This document shows, piece by piece, positions 44,936 through 52,571 of a stretch of DNA of 64,000 nt. Origin of the DNA: an uncultured Scytonema sp. (GTDB taxonomy: Bacteria > Cyanobacteriota > Cyanobacteriia > Cyanobacteriales > Nostocaceae); contig CALMVQ010000103.1 in the NCBI GenBank assembly GCA_937873135.1, positions 62,001 through 126,000 of the forward strand. The letters are read 5' to 3'. The number at the start of each line of letters is the position of its first letter. Within the stretch, counting starts at the first letter, position 1. The notes below the pieces were generated by a model that searched no databases, had not been told where the DNA came from, and saw only the letters and a list, made by a program, of their open reading frames with translations. A program made the translations under genes and the position numbers.

Positions 44936-44949
44936 GTATTTATAAGTAC
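44936..44949. promoter_or_regulatory. Putative NtcA-binding site upstream of fbp
   Basis: GTATTTATAAGTAC fits the NtcA consensus GTA-N8-TAC exactly. It lies 206 bp before fbp, the first gene of the oxidative pentose phosphate cluster, which supplies reductant in nitrogen-fixing cyanobacteria. No well-placed -10 box is obvious at the standard distance, so this is tentative. Confidence 0.4.
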
Positions 44950-45154
44950 ATAAAGGTAAGTACATTTTTTCAAGAACAGCATTTGGAAAATGGTGATTGT
45001 GCTTGGCAAAAGACGAAAAAGCGGTTCATTTCTTTAGTTTATATAAAATCACACCTCAATTGGTCACTTACGTTTCTAAGATAGAAGCAGCAACACAAAT
45101 TGCGACCCACGGGATGAACCAAACTAATACCCAATCTCAAGGGAGGATAAAAAA

Positions 45155-46204
45155 ATGGCTCAAGCGCCAGAGTCTTTAGAGTTGCCTCTCAACAACATCA
45201 CAGATAAAGGCTTAGATCGTGATTGTACAACATTATCCCGTCACGTCCTACAGCAACTTCAGAGCTTTTCACCTGATGCACAGGATTTGAGTGCGCTGAT
45301 GAATCGTATTGCCCTTGCAGGTAAACTGATTGCTCGTCGCCTTAGTCATTCTGGCTTAATGGAAGGGGTTCTCGGATTTACTGGGGAAGTGAACGTGCAA
45401 GGAGAATCCGTTAAAAAGATGGATGTCTTTGCCAATGATGTATTTATCGCTGTTTTTAAGCAAAGCGGCTTAGTCTGCCGCCTTGCTTCCGAGGAAATGG
45501 AAAAACCGTATTATATTCCCGAGAATTGTCCTATTGGTCGCTATAGTTTGCTGTATGACCCGATTGACGGTTCATCTAACACTGATAACAATCTCAGTTT
45601 GGGATCTATCTTCGCAATTCGGCAACAGGAAGGAATAGATCACGGTGAGGCCACCGACTTGCTTTCCTCCAATGGACGCAAACAAATCGCTGCCGGATAT
45701 ATACTGTATGGTCCCAGCACGATGCTGATCTATACTATAGGTAAGGGCGTTCATTCATTTACCCTTGACCCTAGCCTGGGAGAGTTTATCCTTACAGAAG
45801 AAAATATCCAGATTCCCGCTCACGGGTCTATTTACAGCGTCAACGAAGGGAATTTTTGGCAGTGGGATGAGTCGATTCGGGAATATATTCGCTATGTCCA
45901 TAGAACGGAAGGCTATACCGCTCGTTATAGTGGGGCAATGGTTAGCGATATCCATAGAATACTGCTTCAAGGCGGTGTGTTTCTCTACCCAGGCACGCTT
46001 CCACAGCCAGAAGGTAAATTGCGCTTGCTTTATGAATCTGCTCCCCTAGCCTTCGTGCTTGAGCAAGCAGGTGGTCGTGCGACAACAGGAATGGTAGATA
46101 TCTTAGATGTAGTGCCAAAAAAACTACATCAGCGCACTCCTTTAATTATTGGTAGCCCGAAGGATGTAGCAAAGGTAGAATCGTTCATTCAAAACGGGCA
46201 TTAA
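45155..46204 (+). CDS. fbp: Fructose-1,6-bisphosphatase, class I
   Basis: 349 residues. The metal-binding motif [13 protein letters not shown] and the substrate motif [17 protein letters not shown] are complete; a catalytic Glu lies in LASEEMEKP. It hydrolyses fructose-1,6-bisphosphate to fructose-6-phosphate, feeding the Calvin cycle and the oxidative pentose phosphate route. A purine-rich ribosome site (GGGAGGATAAAAAA) is directly upstream of the ATG. First gene of fbp-tal-zwf-opcA. Confidence 0.97.
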   Translation: MAQAPESLELPLNNITDKGLDRDCTTLSRHVLQQLQSFSPDAQDLSALMNRIALAGKLIARRLSHSGLMEGVLGFTGEVNVQGESVKKMDVFANDVFIAVFKQSGLVCRLASEEMEKPYYIPENCPIGRYSLLYDPIDGSSNTDNNLSLGSIFAIRQQEGIDHGEATDLLSSNGRKQIAAGYILYGPSTMLIYTIGKGVHSFTLDPSLGEFILTEENIQIPAHGSIYSVNEGNFWQWDESIREYIRYVHRTEGYTARYSGAMVSDIHRILLQGGVFLYPGTLPQPEGKLRLLYESAPLAFVLEQAGGRATTGMVDILDVVPKKLHQRTPLIIGSPKDVAKVESFIQNGH

Positions 46205-46317
46205 AGAAGGAGTTAGGCATTAGGCGTTAGGCGTTAGGAGTTAATCGTCTTTTTTTACAACTAACAACTAATAACTAATAACCAACAACTAACAACATTA
46301 AGGAGTCAAACAAACTC
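46205..46317. repeat. Heptamer repeats between fbp and tal
   Basis: TTAGGCG and AACTAAC/CAACTAA short tandem repeats arranged in opposite sense, able to form a hairpin, followed by AAGGAGT as the ribosome site for tal. Confidence 0.65.
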
Positions 46318-47469
46318 ATGAGCTTGACAACCAATCATCTACTGGAAATTAAAAATTACGGTCAAAGTATCTGGATGGATAATTTGAGCCGAGACATTGT
46401 CCAATCCGGGGAACTGAAAGACCTAGTCGAAAATAAAGGGATTTGTGGAATTACCTCCAATCCAGCTATCTTTGAAAAAGCGATCGCAGGTAATGCCATT
46501 TACGATGCTGACATTGAAGCCGGAATTCGGGCGAAATTACCAACCCATAAAATTTACGAATCACTGGCTTTTACAGATATCAAGAATGCGTGTGATATTC
46601 TGCGTCCTGTCTATGAATCATCTCAGGGGTTGGATGGTTATGTAAGCATAGAAGTTCCACCAACAATTGCTCATGATACAGAGGCAACAATCAAAGAAGC
46701 CCGCCGATATTACCAAGAACTTGGTCGGGAAAATGTCATGATCAAAATCCCCGGTACAGAGGCGGGGTTACCAGCAGTGGAAGAGGTTATAGCTGATGGG
46801 ATCAATGTCAACGTGACACTGCTGTTCTCGATAGAAAGTTACACAAACTCAGCTTGGGCTTACATTCGCGGATTGGAAAAACGAGCAAGCGAAGGTAAGG
46901 ATATTAGCAAAATTGCCTCTGTAGCCAGCTTCTTCCTCAGCCGGATTGATAGCAATGTTGACGGTAAAATTGACGCCAAAATGAAAAAAGGTGTTGATAA
47001 CTTGAATGTAGAAGCAAAGCTGACCGCAATTAAAGGAAAAGTTGCGATCGCTAACGCCAAGATTGCGTACCAGGAGTACAAAAAGATTATTGACAGCGAT
47101 CGTTGGAAAGCTTTGGCGGCGAAAGGTGCAAAAGTGCAGCGGTTACTTTGGGCAAGTACCAGCACCAAAGATCCTCTCTACAGCGACGTTATGTATGTCG
47201 ATGAGTTAGTGGGGCCCGAAACCGTGAACACTCTGCCACCTGTAACGATTGAAGCTTGCGCGGACCACTGTAACGTAGACAGTCGCATCGAAACAAGCGT
47301 AGACGAAGCCTACAATCTGATTGAAAGCCTCAAAGACCCAGATGTCAACATCGACATCAATAAAGTGATGGACGAGTTACTGGTTGAAGGCATTGACAAG
47401 TTTGTCAAACCCTTCGAGTCACTGATGGCTTCCTTGGAAAATAAAGTCAAGCAGTTGTCTCCAGTGTAG
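46318..47469 (+). CDS. tal: Transaldolase
   Basis: 383 residues, long-type (TalB-unlike, as in cyanobacterial OPP operons). Signatures: GITSNPAIFEKAI at the N-terminus, ENVMIKIPGTEAGLPAVEE with the Schiff-base Lys, VNVTLLFSIESY and LLWASTSTKDP. It moves the dihydroxyacetone unit between sedoheptulose-7-phosphate and glyceraldehyde-3-phosphate. AAGGAG ribosome site 12 nt upstream. Lies 113 bp after fbp and is followed by zwf. Confidence 0.97.
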   Translation: MSLTTNHLLEIKNYGQSIWMDNLSRDIVQSGELKDLVENKGICGITSNPAIFEKAIAGNAIYDADIEAGIRAKLPTHKIYESLAFTDIKNACDILRPVYESSQGLDGYVSIEVPPTIAHDTEATIKEARRYYQELGRENVMIKIPGTEAGLPAVEEVIADGINVNVTLLFSIESYTNSAWAYIRGLEKRASEGKDISKIASVASFFLSRIDSNVDGKIDAKMKKGVDNLNVEAKLTAIKGKVAIANAKIAYQEYKKIIDSDRWKALAAKGAKVQRLLWASTSTKDPLYSDVMYVDELVGPETVNTLPPVTIEACADHCNVDSRIETSVDEAYNLIESLKDPDVNIDINKVMDELLVEGIDKFVKPFESLMASLENKVKQLSPV

Positions 47470-47594
47470 TTAATGGTTAATGGTTAATGATGAGTTGTGA
47501 GTCGTTAGTAGTAACAACTCACGACTCACAACCAACAACCAACAACCAACAACTAACAACCAACAACCAACAACTAACAACCAACAAAATCATT
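47465..47594. repeat. Heptamer repeats between tal and zwf
   Basis: Tandem AACCAAC/AACTAAC units (about 47,530-47,585), with a complementary GTTAATG stretch before them. They are open in frame with zwf, so automatic start calling could wrongly add 36 residues. Confidence 0.7.
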
Positions 47595-49124
47595 ATGGTC
47601 AGCCTATTGGAAAATCCGTTGCGCGTTGGTCTGCAACAGCAACGAATGCCCGAACCTCAGATCATAGTCATCTATGGTGCTTCTGGGGATCTCACCCAAC
47701 GCAAACTCGTACCGGCGCTTTACAAATTGCGTCGGGAACGGCGCATTCCACCAGAAACTACCATTGTTGGGGTAGCACGTCGAGACTGGACTGATGACTA
47801 CTTCCGCGAACAGATGCGGCAAGGTATTGAGGAGTTTTCTGACGGGATCGGTCCTGAGGAACTCTGGCAAGACTTCTCCCAAGGTTTGTTCTACTGTTCT
47901 GGGGACATGGACAACCCGGAGAGTTACCAGAAACTCAACAAGTTGTTAAACGAACTAGACGAGAAACGAGGAACGCGGGGTAATAGAATATTCTACCTCT
48001 CGGTCGCTCCGAATTTCTTTGCTGAGGGAATCAAGCAGCTGGGAACAGCTGGAATGTTAGACGATCCTTACAAACATCGTCTGGTGATCGAAAAACCATT
48101 TGGTAGAGACTTAGCTTCTGCCAAAAGTCTGAACCGAGTGGTACAGAAGTATTGCCAAGAACACCAAGTTTATCGCATTGACCACTACTTAGGTAAAGAA
48201 ACAGTTCAGAATTTGCTGGTGTTTCGCTTTGCCAATGCGATTTTTGAACCACTGTGGAATCGTCAATTTGTTGACCACGTTCAGATTACGGTAGCAGAAA
48301 CTGTGGGAGTGGAAGACCGGGCTGGGTATTATGAAAACTCTGGCGCATTGCGGGATATGTTGCAAAACCACCTCATGCAACTTTTCTGCCTAACTGTGAT
48401 CGAGCCACCCAACTCCCTGGATGCCGACAGCATACGTACAGAAAAAGTGAAGGCACTCCAAGCAACTCGTTTGGCTGATGTACACAATCTACATCGTTCA
48501 GCAGTGCGGGGTCAATATAGTGCTGGGTGGATGAAGGGAAAACCCGTACCAGGGTATCGTGAAGAACCTGGAGTTAAACCTGACTCCACAACACCAGCAT
48601 ATGTCGCCATGAAGTTTTTAGTTGACAACTGGCGCTGGCATGGTGTTCCTTTTTACCTACGGACAGGGAAACGGATGCCAAAGAAAGTGAGTGAGATTTC
48701 GATCCACTTCCGCGAAGTCCCTTCGAGCATGTTTAAATCTGCGGCACATAATATGAGTGGCAATATTTTGGCACTACGAATCCAGCCCAATGAAGGTATT
48801 TCCCTGCGTTTCGATGTCAAGATGCCTGGGGCAGAATTTCGCACTCGTTCTGTTGATATGGATTTTAGTTATGGCTCCTTCGGCATCCAAGCAACTTCTG
48901 ATGCCTATGACCGCCTGCTACTAGATTGTATGATGGGCGATCAGACATTGTTTACAAGAGCAGACGAAGTGGAAGCGGCTTGGCAGGTTGTCACACCAGC
49001 CCTTTCTGTCTGGGATACACCTACAGGTCCAGCGTCTGTTCCTCAATATGAAGCTGGCACCTGGGAACCAGCCGAAGCAGAATTGTTGATTAACCAAGAT
49101 GGTCGTCGCTGGCGCAGACTGTAA
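47595..49124 (+). CDS. zwf: Glucose-6-phosphate 1-dehydrogenase
   Basis: 509 residues from ATG 47,595 ([16 protein letters not shown]). NADP-binding [11 protein letters not shown], the active-site motif [13 protein letters not shown] and the EKPFGRDL loop are all present. It oxidises glucose-6-phosphate to 6-phosphogluconolactone and yields NADPH, the main source of electrons for nitrogenase in heterocysts. Its activator OpcA is encoded next. The in-frame start at 47,487 lies in heptamer repeats and is rejected. Confidence 0.97.
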   Translation: MVSLLENPLRVGLQQQRMPEPQIIVIYGASGDLTQRKLVPALYKLRRERRIPPETTIVGVARRDWTDDYFREQMRQGIEEFSDGIGPEELWQDFSQGLFYCSGDMDNPESYQKLNKLLNELDEKRGTRGNRIFYLSVAPNFFAEGIKQLGTAGMLDDPYKHRLVIEKPFGRDLASAKSLNRVVQKYCQEHQVYRIDHYLGKETVQNLLVFRFANAIFEPLWNRQFVDHVQITVAETVGVEDRAGYYENSGALRDMLQNHLMQLFCLTVIEPPNSLDADSIRTEKVKALQATRLADVHNLHRSAVRGQYSAGWMKGKPVPGYREEPGVKPDSTTPAYVAMKFLVDNWRWHGVPFYLRTGKRMPKKVSEISIHFREVPSSMFKSAAHNMSGNILALRIQPNEGISLRFDVKMPGAEFRTRSVDMDFSYGSFGIQATSDAYDRLLLDCMMGDQTLFTRADEVEAAWQVVTPALSVWDTPTGPASVPQYEAGTWEPAEAELLINQDGRRWRRL

Positions 49125-49233
49125 AGATTGAGGAGTTATGAGTGAGGAGTTATGAGTTACAAATTTTTCTTCTTAACTTCTAACTCCTAACTCCTCACTT
49201 ATAGAAAAACGAAACTCACAACTCAAAACTCCT

Positions 49234-50610
49234 ATGACTTCCCAATCTCCGACAATTTTTTCACTTCAAGCACCGAAGGATATCTCGCTCTCAGACATTG
49301 AAGCGGAACTGAGTCAAATTTGGCAAAGTTACGGCATTGCTGGTGAGGACGGTGCACTGCCTGCAGCTACGAGGGCAACAACATTTAGTTTGGTGGTTTA
49401 CGAACCAGAAGAAACTCAGTTTCTGTTAGCTGCTTTGGGATTTTATAACGGTCCAATTGATGGCATTATTGGACCGCAAACACAAACGGCACTGCGGGAA
49501 TTGCAAAAGAAACATCAACTATCAGATACTGGAAAAGCGACACCTGAAACTCTAGCTGTATTGCGGGAAGAAATCGCCAAACGTCAGGGCGGTGGGTTGA
49601 CAGCAGATAATGGTTCTGGTGTTGGAACTTCTGGCTTAAATGCAAGCAGTCCAACGATCGCTGATGAAATTGCCCTCCGCAACCCTTGCCGCATTATTAC
49701 CCTGTCTCCTACAGCTGGAGAAGACGAAGGGGTGAAGGCGCAAGTCTCGGCTTATTGCCCCATCCAAAAGCAATCCTCAAGTACACTCGTCTGCTGCGAA
49801 TACATTACACTCAGTGGAACGACTGCTGCCTTGGAAAGGGTAGGTGGGATGATTCCGTCATTGTTGATTGGCGGCTTGCCCAAGTTTATCTGGTGGAAAG
49901 CAACGCCAGACCCCAGCAACCCACTATTCAAGCGACTGGCAGGAGTATGTAACAACGTTATTGTAGACTCCTGTAATTTTAACAAGCCAGAAGTCGATCT
50001 GCTTAGACTTCAAGAGTTGGTAGAAAGTGGGGTGCCCTTAGCGGATCTTAACTGGCGTCGTCTCTTAGGATGGCAAGAGTTGACTGCTGAAGCCTATGAT
50101 CCACCACAGCGTCGTTCTGTTCTGGCAGAAGTCGATAGAGTAAACATTGATTACGAAAAAGGTAATCCCGTACAAGCGTTGATGTTTGTGAGTTGGCTGG
50201 CAAGTCGGTTAGATTGGCTTCCGGTTTCCTTTCAAGAAGAAAACGGCGATTACGACATTACGAAAATTCAGTTTGTTGGCAAAGAACAACGGCAAGTAGA
50301 AGTCGAGTTAGCAGGAGTGCCAGTCGCTGATATAGGTGAAGTTGCTGGTGACTTGATTGCCTTGCGTTTGAACTCGACCAATCCCCAGGCAAACGCTGGT
50401 ACACTGATCTGTTCTGAAACAGGGGGTTGTATGCGGATGGAAACACAAGGTGGTGCCCAGTCTAGTGGTGTGTTTCAACAGGTAACTTCACTTTCAGAAC
50501 AAAAGGCAGAAGTTTTGCTGAGTCAGCAGGTACAACGTTGGGGACGAGAAGCTCTGTTTGAAGAAAGTCTTGCGGTGACAGCTAAGTTGCTGAATCTTGC
50601 TAATAGTTAG
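49234..50610 (+). CDS. opcA: OpcA, glucose-6-phosphate dehydrogenase assembly/activation protein
   Basis: 458 residues. Residues about 60-115 form a peptidoglycan-binding-like repeat (QFLLAALGFYNGPIDGIIGPQTQTALRELQKKHQL). The rest is the OpcA domain (VCCEYITLSGTTAALERV, GGLPKFIWWKATPDP, LNWRRLLGWQELTAEAYDPPQRRSVL). OpcA binds G6PDH, promotes its active oligomer and makes it sensitive to thioredoxin. It follows zwf by 109 bp of heptamer repeats. Confidence 0.95.
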   Translation: MTSQSPTIFSLQAPKDISLSDIEAELSQIWQSYGIAGEDGALPAATRATTFSLVVYEPEETQFLLAALGFYNGPIDGIIGPQTQTALRELQKKHQLSDTGKATPETLAVLREEIAKRQGGGLTADNGSGVGTSGLNASSPTIADEIALRNPCRIITLSPTAGEDEGVKAQVSAYCPIQKQSSSTLVCCEYITLSGTTAALERVGGMIPSLLIGGLPKFIWWKATPDPSNPLFKRLAGVCNNVIVDSCNFNKPEVDLLRLQELVESGVPLADLNWRRLLGWQELTAEAYDPPQRRSVLAEVDRVNIDYEKGNPVQALMFVSWLASRLDWLPVSFQEENGDYDITKIQFVGKEQRQVEVELAGVPVADIGEVAGDLIALRLNSTNPQANAGTLICSETGGCMRMETQGGAQSSGVFQQVTSLSEQKAEVLLSQQVQRWGREALFEESLAVTAKLLNLANS

Positions 50611-50650
50611 TTGTTGTTAGTTAGTTGTCAGAAAGAACAACTAAAATTAA

Positions 50651-50893
50651 TTGTACGGGCGGGTTTGCCAGGATTGTTGGTTTTTACTCACAACTTACTA
50701 GATTAAACCCGCCCCTACTAACTTTTGATTGTAGGGGCGGGTTTGCCAGGATTGTTGGTTTTTACTCACAACTGACCAGATTAAACCCGCCCCTACTAAC
50801 CACTAACTTTTGATTGTACGGGCGGGTTTGCCAGGATTGTTGGTTTTTACTCACAACTGACCAGATTAAACCCGCCCCTACTAACCACTAACT
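50651..50893. repeat. Three tandem copies of a 78-85 bp repeat
   Basis: Units start at 50,651, 50,729 and 50,814. Each begins GGGCGGGTTTGCCAGGATTG and ends AAACCCGCCCCTACTAAC, so each can fold as a hairpin (GGGCGGGTTT with AAACCCGCCC). Located between opcA and cobB. Confidence 0.9.
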
Positions 50894-50898
50894 TTTTT

Positions 50899-52305
50899 AT
50901 GACTTTAGTTATTGCAGGAGAACGCAGTGGGGTGGGTAAGACAACTGTCACACTCACCCTTTTGGCATCTTTACGCCGACGGGGTGTGCAAGTACAATCT
51001 TTCAAAGTTGGTCCAGATTATATCGATCCGATGTTTCATCAGTACGTGACTCATCGAGCTTGTCGTAATTTAGATCCATTGCTGACATCTGTTACTTACA
51101 TCAAGCAGTGTTTTACACATCATACTCAATGTGAATATTCTGTCGTAGAAGGGGTGATGGGGCTTTTTGATGGCGTTTCGTCATCTGTCATTGGTCATTC
51201 GTCATTTGTAAAAGAGAATGACAAAGGACAAGTAACTAATTTTGCCAGTACGGCTCATATCGCGCGACTGCTGGATTTGCCTGTAGTATTAGTCATAGAT
51301 TGCAGTCGGTTGTCTGGTTCTGTAGCTGCGATCGCACATGGTTATTGCACCTTCGATCCCACAATTAAAATTACTGGGGTAGTCCTCAATCGGGTTGGTA
51401 GTGATCGCCATTTATCTTTACTAAAAAACGCCCTAGAACCCTTACAATTACCAATTCTCGGCGTCCTGCGTCGTGAAGATAACATCGCAATTCCTGATCG
51501 CCATTTGGGTTTAGTACCCACAGCAGAGCTCCCTCAAATGAAGGCATTGATTGACCGACTTGCTGATTTAGGCGATACTTGCTTCGACTGGGAACGCTTA
51601 TTACCACAGTTGAAGACGCAGGGACAAGGAGGACAAGGAAGCAATTTCTCTCCCTCTGGCCCTCTCTCAATAAGAATAGCCGTTGCCTGCGATCGCGCTT
51701 TCAATTTCTACTACCAAGATAATCTCGACTTGCTGCAACAGCTTGGTGCAGAACTGGTTTTCTGGAGTCCATTAGAAGATGCTGTACCAGACTCCGTGCA
51801 AGGAATGTATTTTGGCGGTGGTTTTCCAGAAGTCTTTGCCCAACAACTTGCAGCAAATACCAATGCTTGTCATACTGTGAAAACTTTAATCCTGGCAGGA
51901 ATGCCCACAATAGCTGAGTGTGGAGGATTGATGTATTTATGTAACCAGATTGTCGATTTTGAAGGCAAGTCTTGGTCGATGGTGGGAGTATTACCGACAA
52001 CCGCCATCATGGGTGGACGTCTTAATTTAGGTTATCGTCGCGCCATTGCTCTCCATGACAGTTTGTTAGTACAAGCAGGTAAAACCGTATACGGTCATGA
52101 GTTTCATCGTTCGCAGTTAACATCAATTCCCGATTCTCCTATGTTTCAAACTTATCGCTGTGACACCGAAGAATCCACAGGGTGTGAGGGATGGAATTTG
52201 CCTCCTTCTCTACACGCTTCCTATATTCACATGCACTGGGGAGATTGTCCAGAAATTCCGCAGAAATTTCTAGAACAATGTCTGATGTTTAAACAGAAGT
52301 TATAA
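50899..52305 (+). CDS. cobB: Cobyrinate a,c-diamide synthase
   Basis: 468 residues. The N-terminal ATPase domain has a P-loop (AGERSGVGKTTVTLTLL) and VGPDYIDPMFH. The C-terminal class I glutamine amidotransferase-like domain has a nucleophile Cys in PTIAECGGLMYL and His in HASYIHMHWGD. It amidates the a and c carboxylates of cobyrinic acid, using glutamine and ATP, in the route to adenosylcobalamin or pseudocobalamin. nrdJ 8 kb away needs this cofactor. The start ATG is directly after the tandem repeats. Confidence 0.95.
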   Translation: MTLVIAGERSGVGKTTVTLTLLASLRRRGVQVQSFKVGPDYIDPMFHQYVTHRACRNLDPLLTSVTYIKQCFTHHTQCEYSVVEGVMGLFDGVSSSVIGHSSFVKENDKGQVTNFASTAHIARLLDLPVVLVIDCSRLSGSVAAIAHGYCTFDPTIKITGVVLNRVGSDRHLSLLKNALEPLQLPILGVLRREDNIAIPDRHLGLVPTAELPQMKALIDRLADLGDTCFDWERLLPQLKTQGQGGQGSNFSPSGPLSIRIAVACDRAFNFYYQDNLDLLQQLGAELVFWSPLEDAVPDSVQGMYFGGGFPEVFAQQLAANTNACHTVKTLILAGMPTIAECGGLMYLCNQIVDFEGKSWSMVGVLPTTAIMGGRLNLGYRRAIALHDSLLVQAGKTVYGHEFHRSQLTSIPDSPMFQTYRCDTEESTGCEGWNLPPSLHASYIHMHWGDCPEIPQKFLEQCLMFKQKL

Positions 52306-52447
52306 TCAAACAGATTATCAGTAGCTTGTTAACTATTTTGAGCAACTTAGTTTAAGATGTCATTCAGAGCAGAAGTAAAGATGATTTTGTAACATTTAAT
52401 TTAGGTATTATCTGTAAGTATAAGAAAGGGAAGCTATGTTTTACCGC

Positions 52448-52562
52448 ACTAGTACCGCAAGGCGAAAGTCAAAAGTCAAAAGTCAAAAGTCAAAAGTATG
52501 ATGGAATCTGCTTTTTAGGGATTTTAAATGGTTGCTTTATTTACGCCGTGCTCTACTAGTAG
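52448..52562 (+). repeat. CTAGTAC-family small element with GTCAAAA repeats, copy E
   Basis: Starts ACTAGTAC, holds four GTCAAAA heptamers, then TTTTAAATGGTTGCTTTATTT, ACGCC, and ends CTACTAGTAG. It ends just after the MHYT kinase stop codon (convergent side). Confidence 0.75.
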
Positions 52563-52571
52563 GAGATGCTT

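Larger units (their letters stand above)
44573..45154. other. Gene-free stretch: rbp terminator and fbp promoter region
   Basis: Contains the rbp hairpin (44,683-44,722) and an NtcA-type site (44,936-44,949). A 60-residue frame that overlaps the fbp start is judged non-coding. Confidence 0.55.

Noticed and set aside
44997-45179. 60-residue frame overlapping the fbp start
   Set aside because: Overlaps the fbp ribosome site and start codon and resembles no protein.
47487-47594. 36-residue N-terminal extension of zwf
   Set aside because: Encoded by short tandem repeats ([10 protein letters not shown]); the family start is [10 protein letters not shown] at 47,595.
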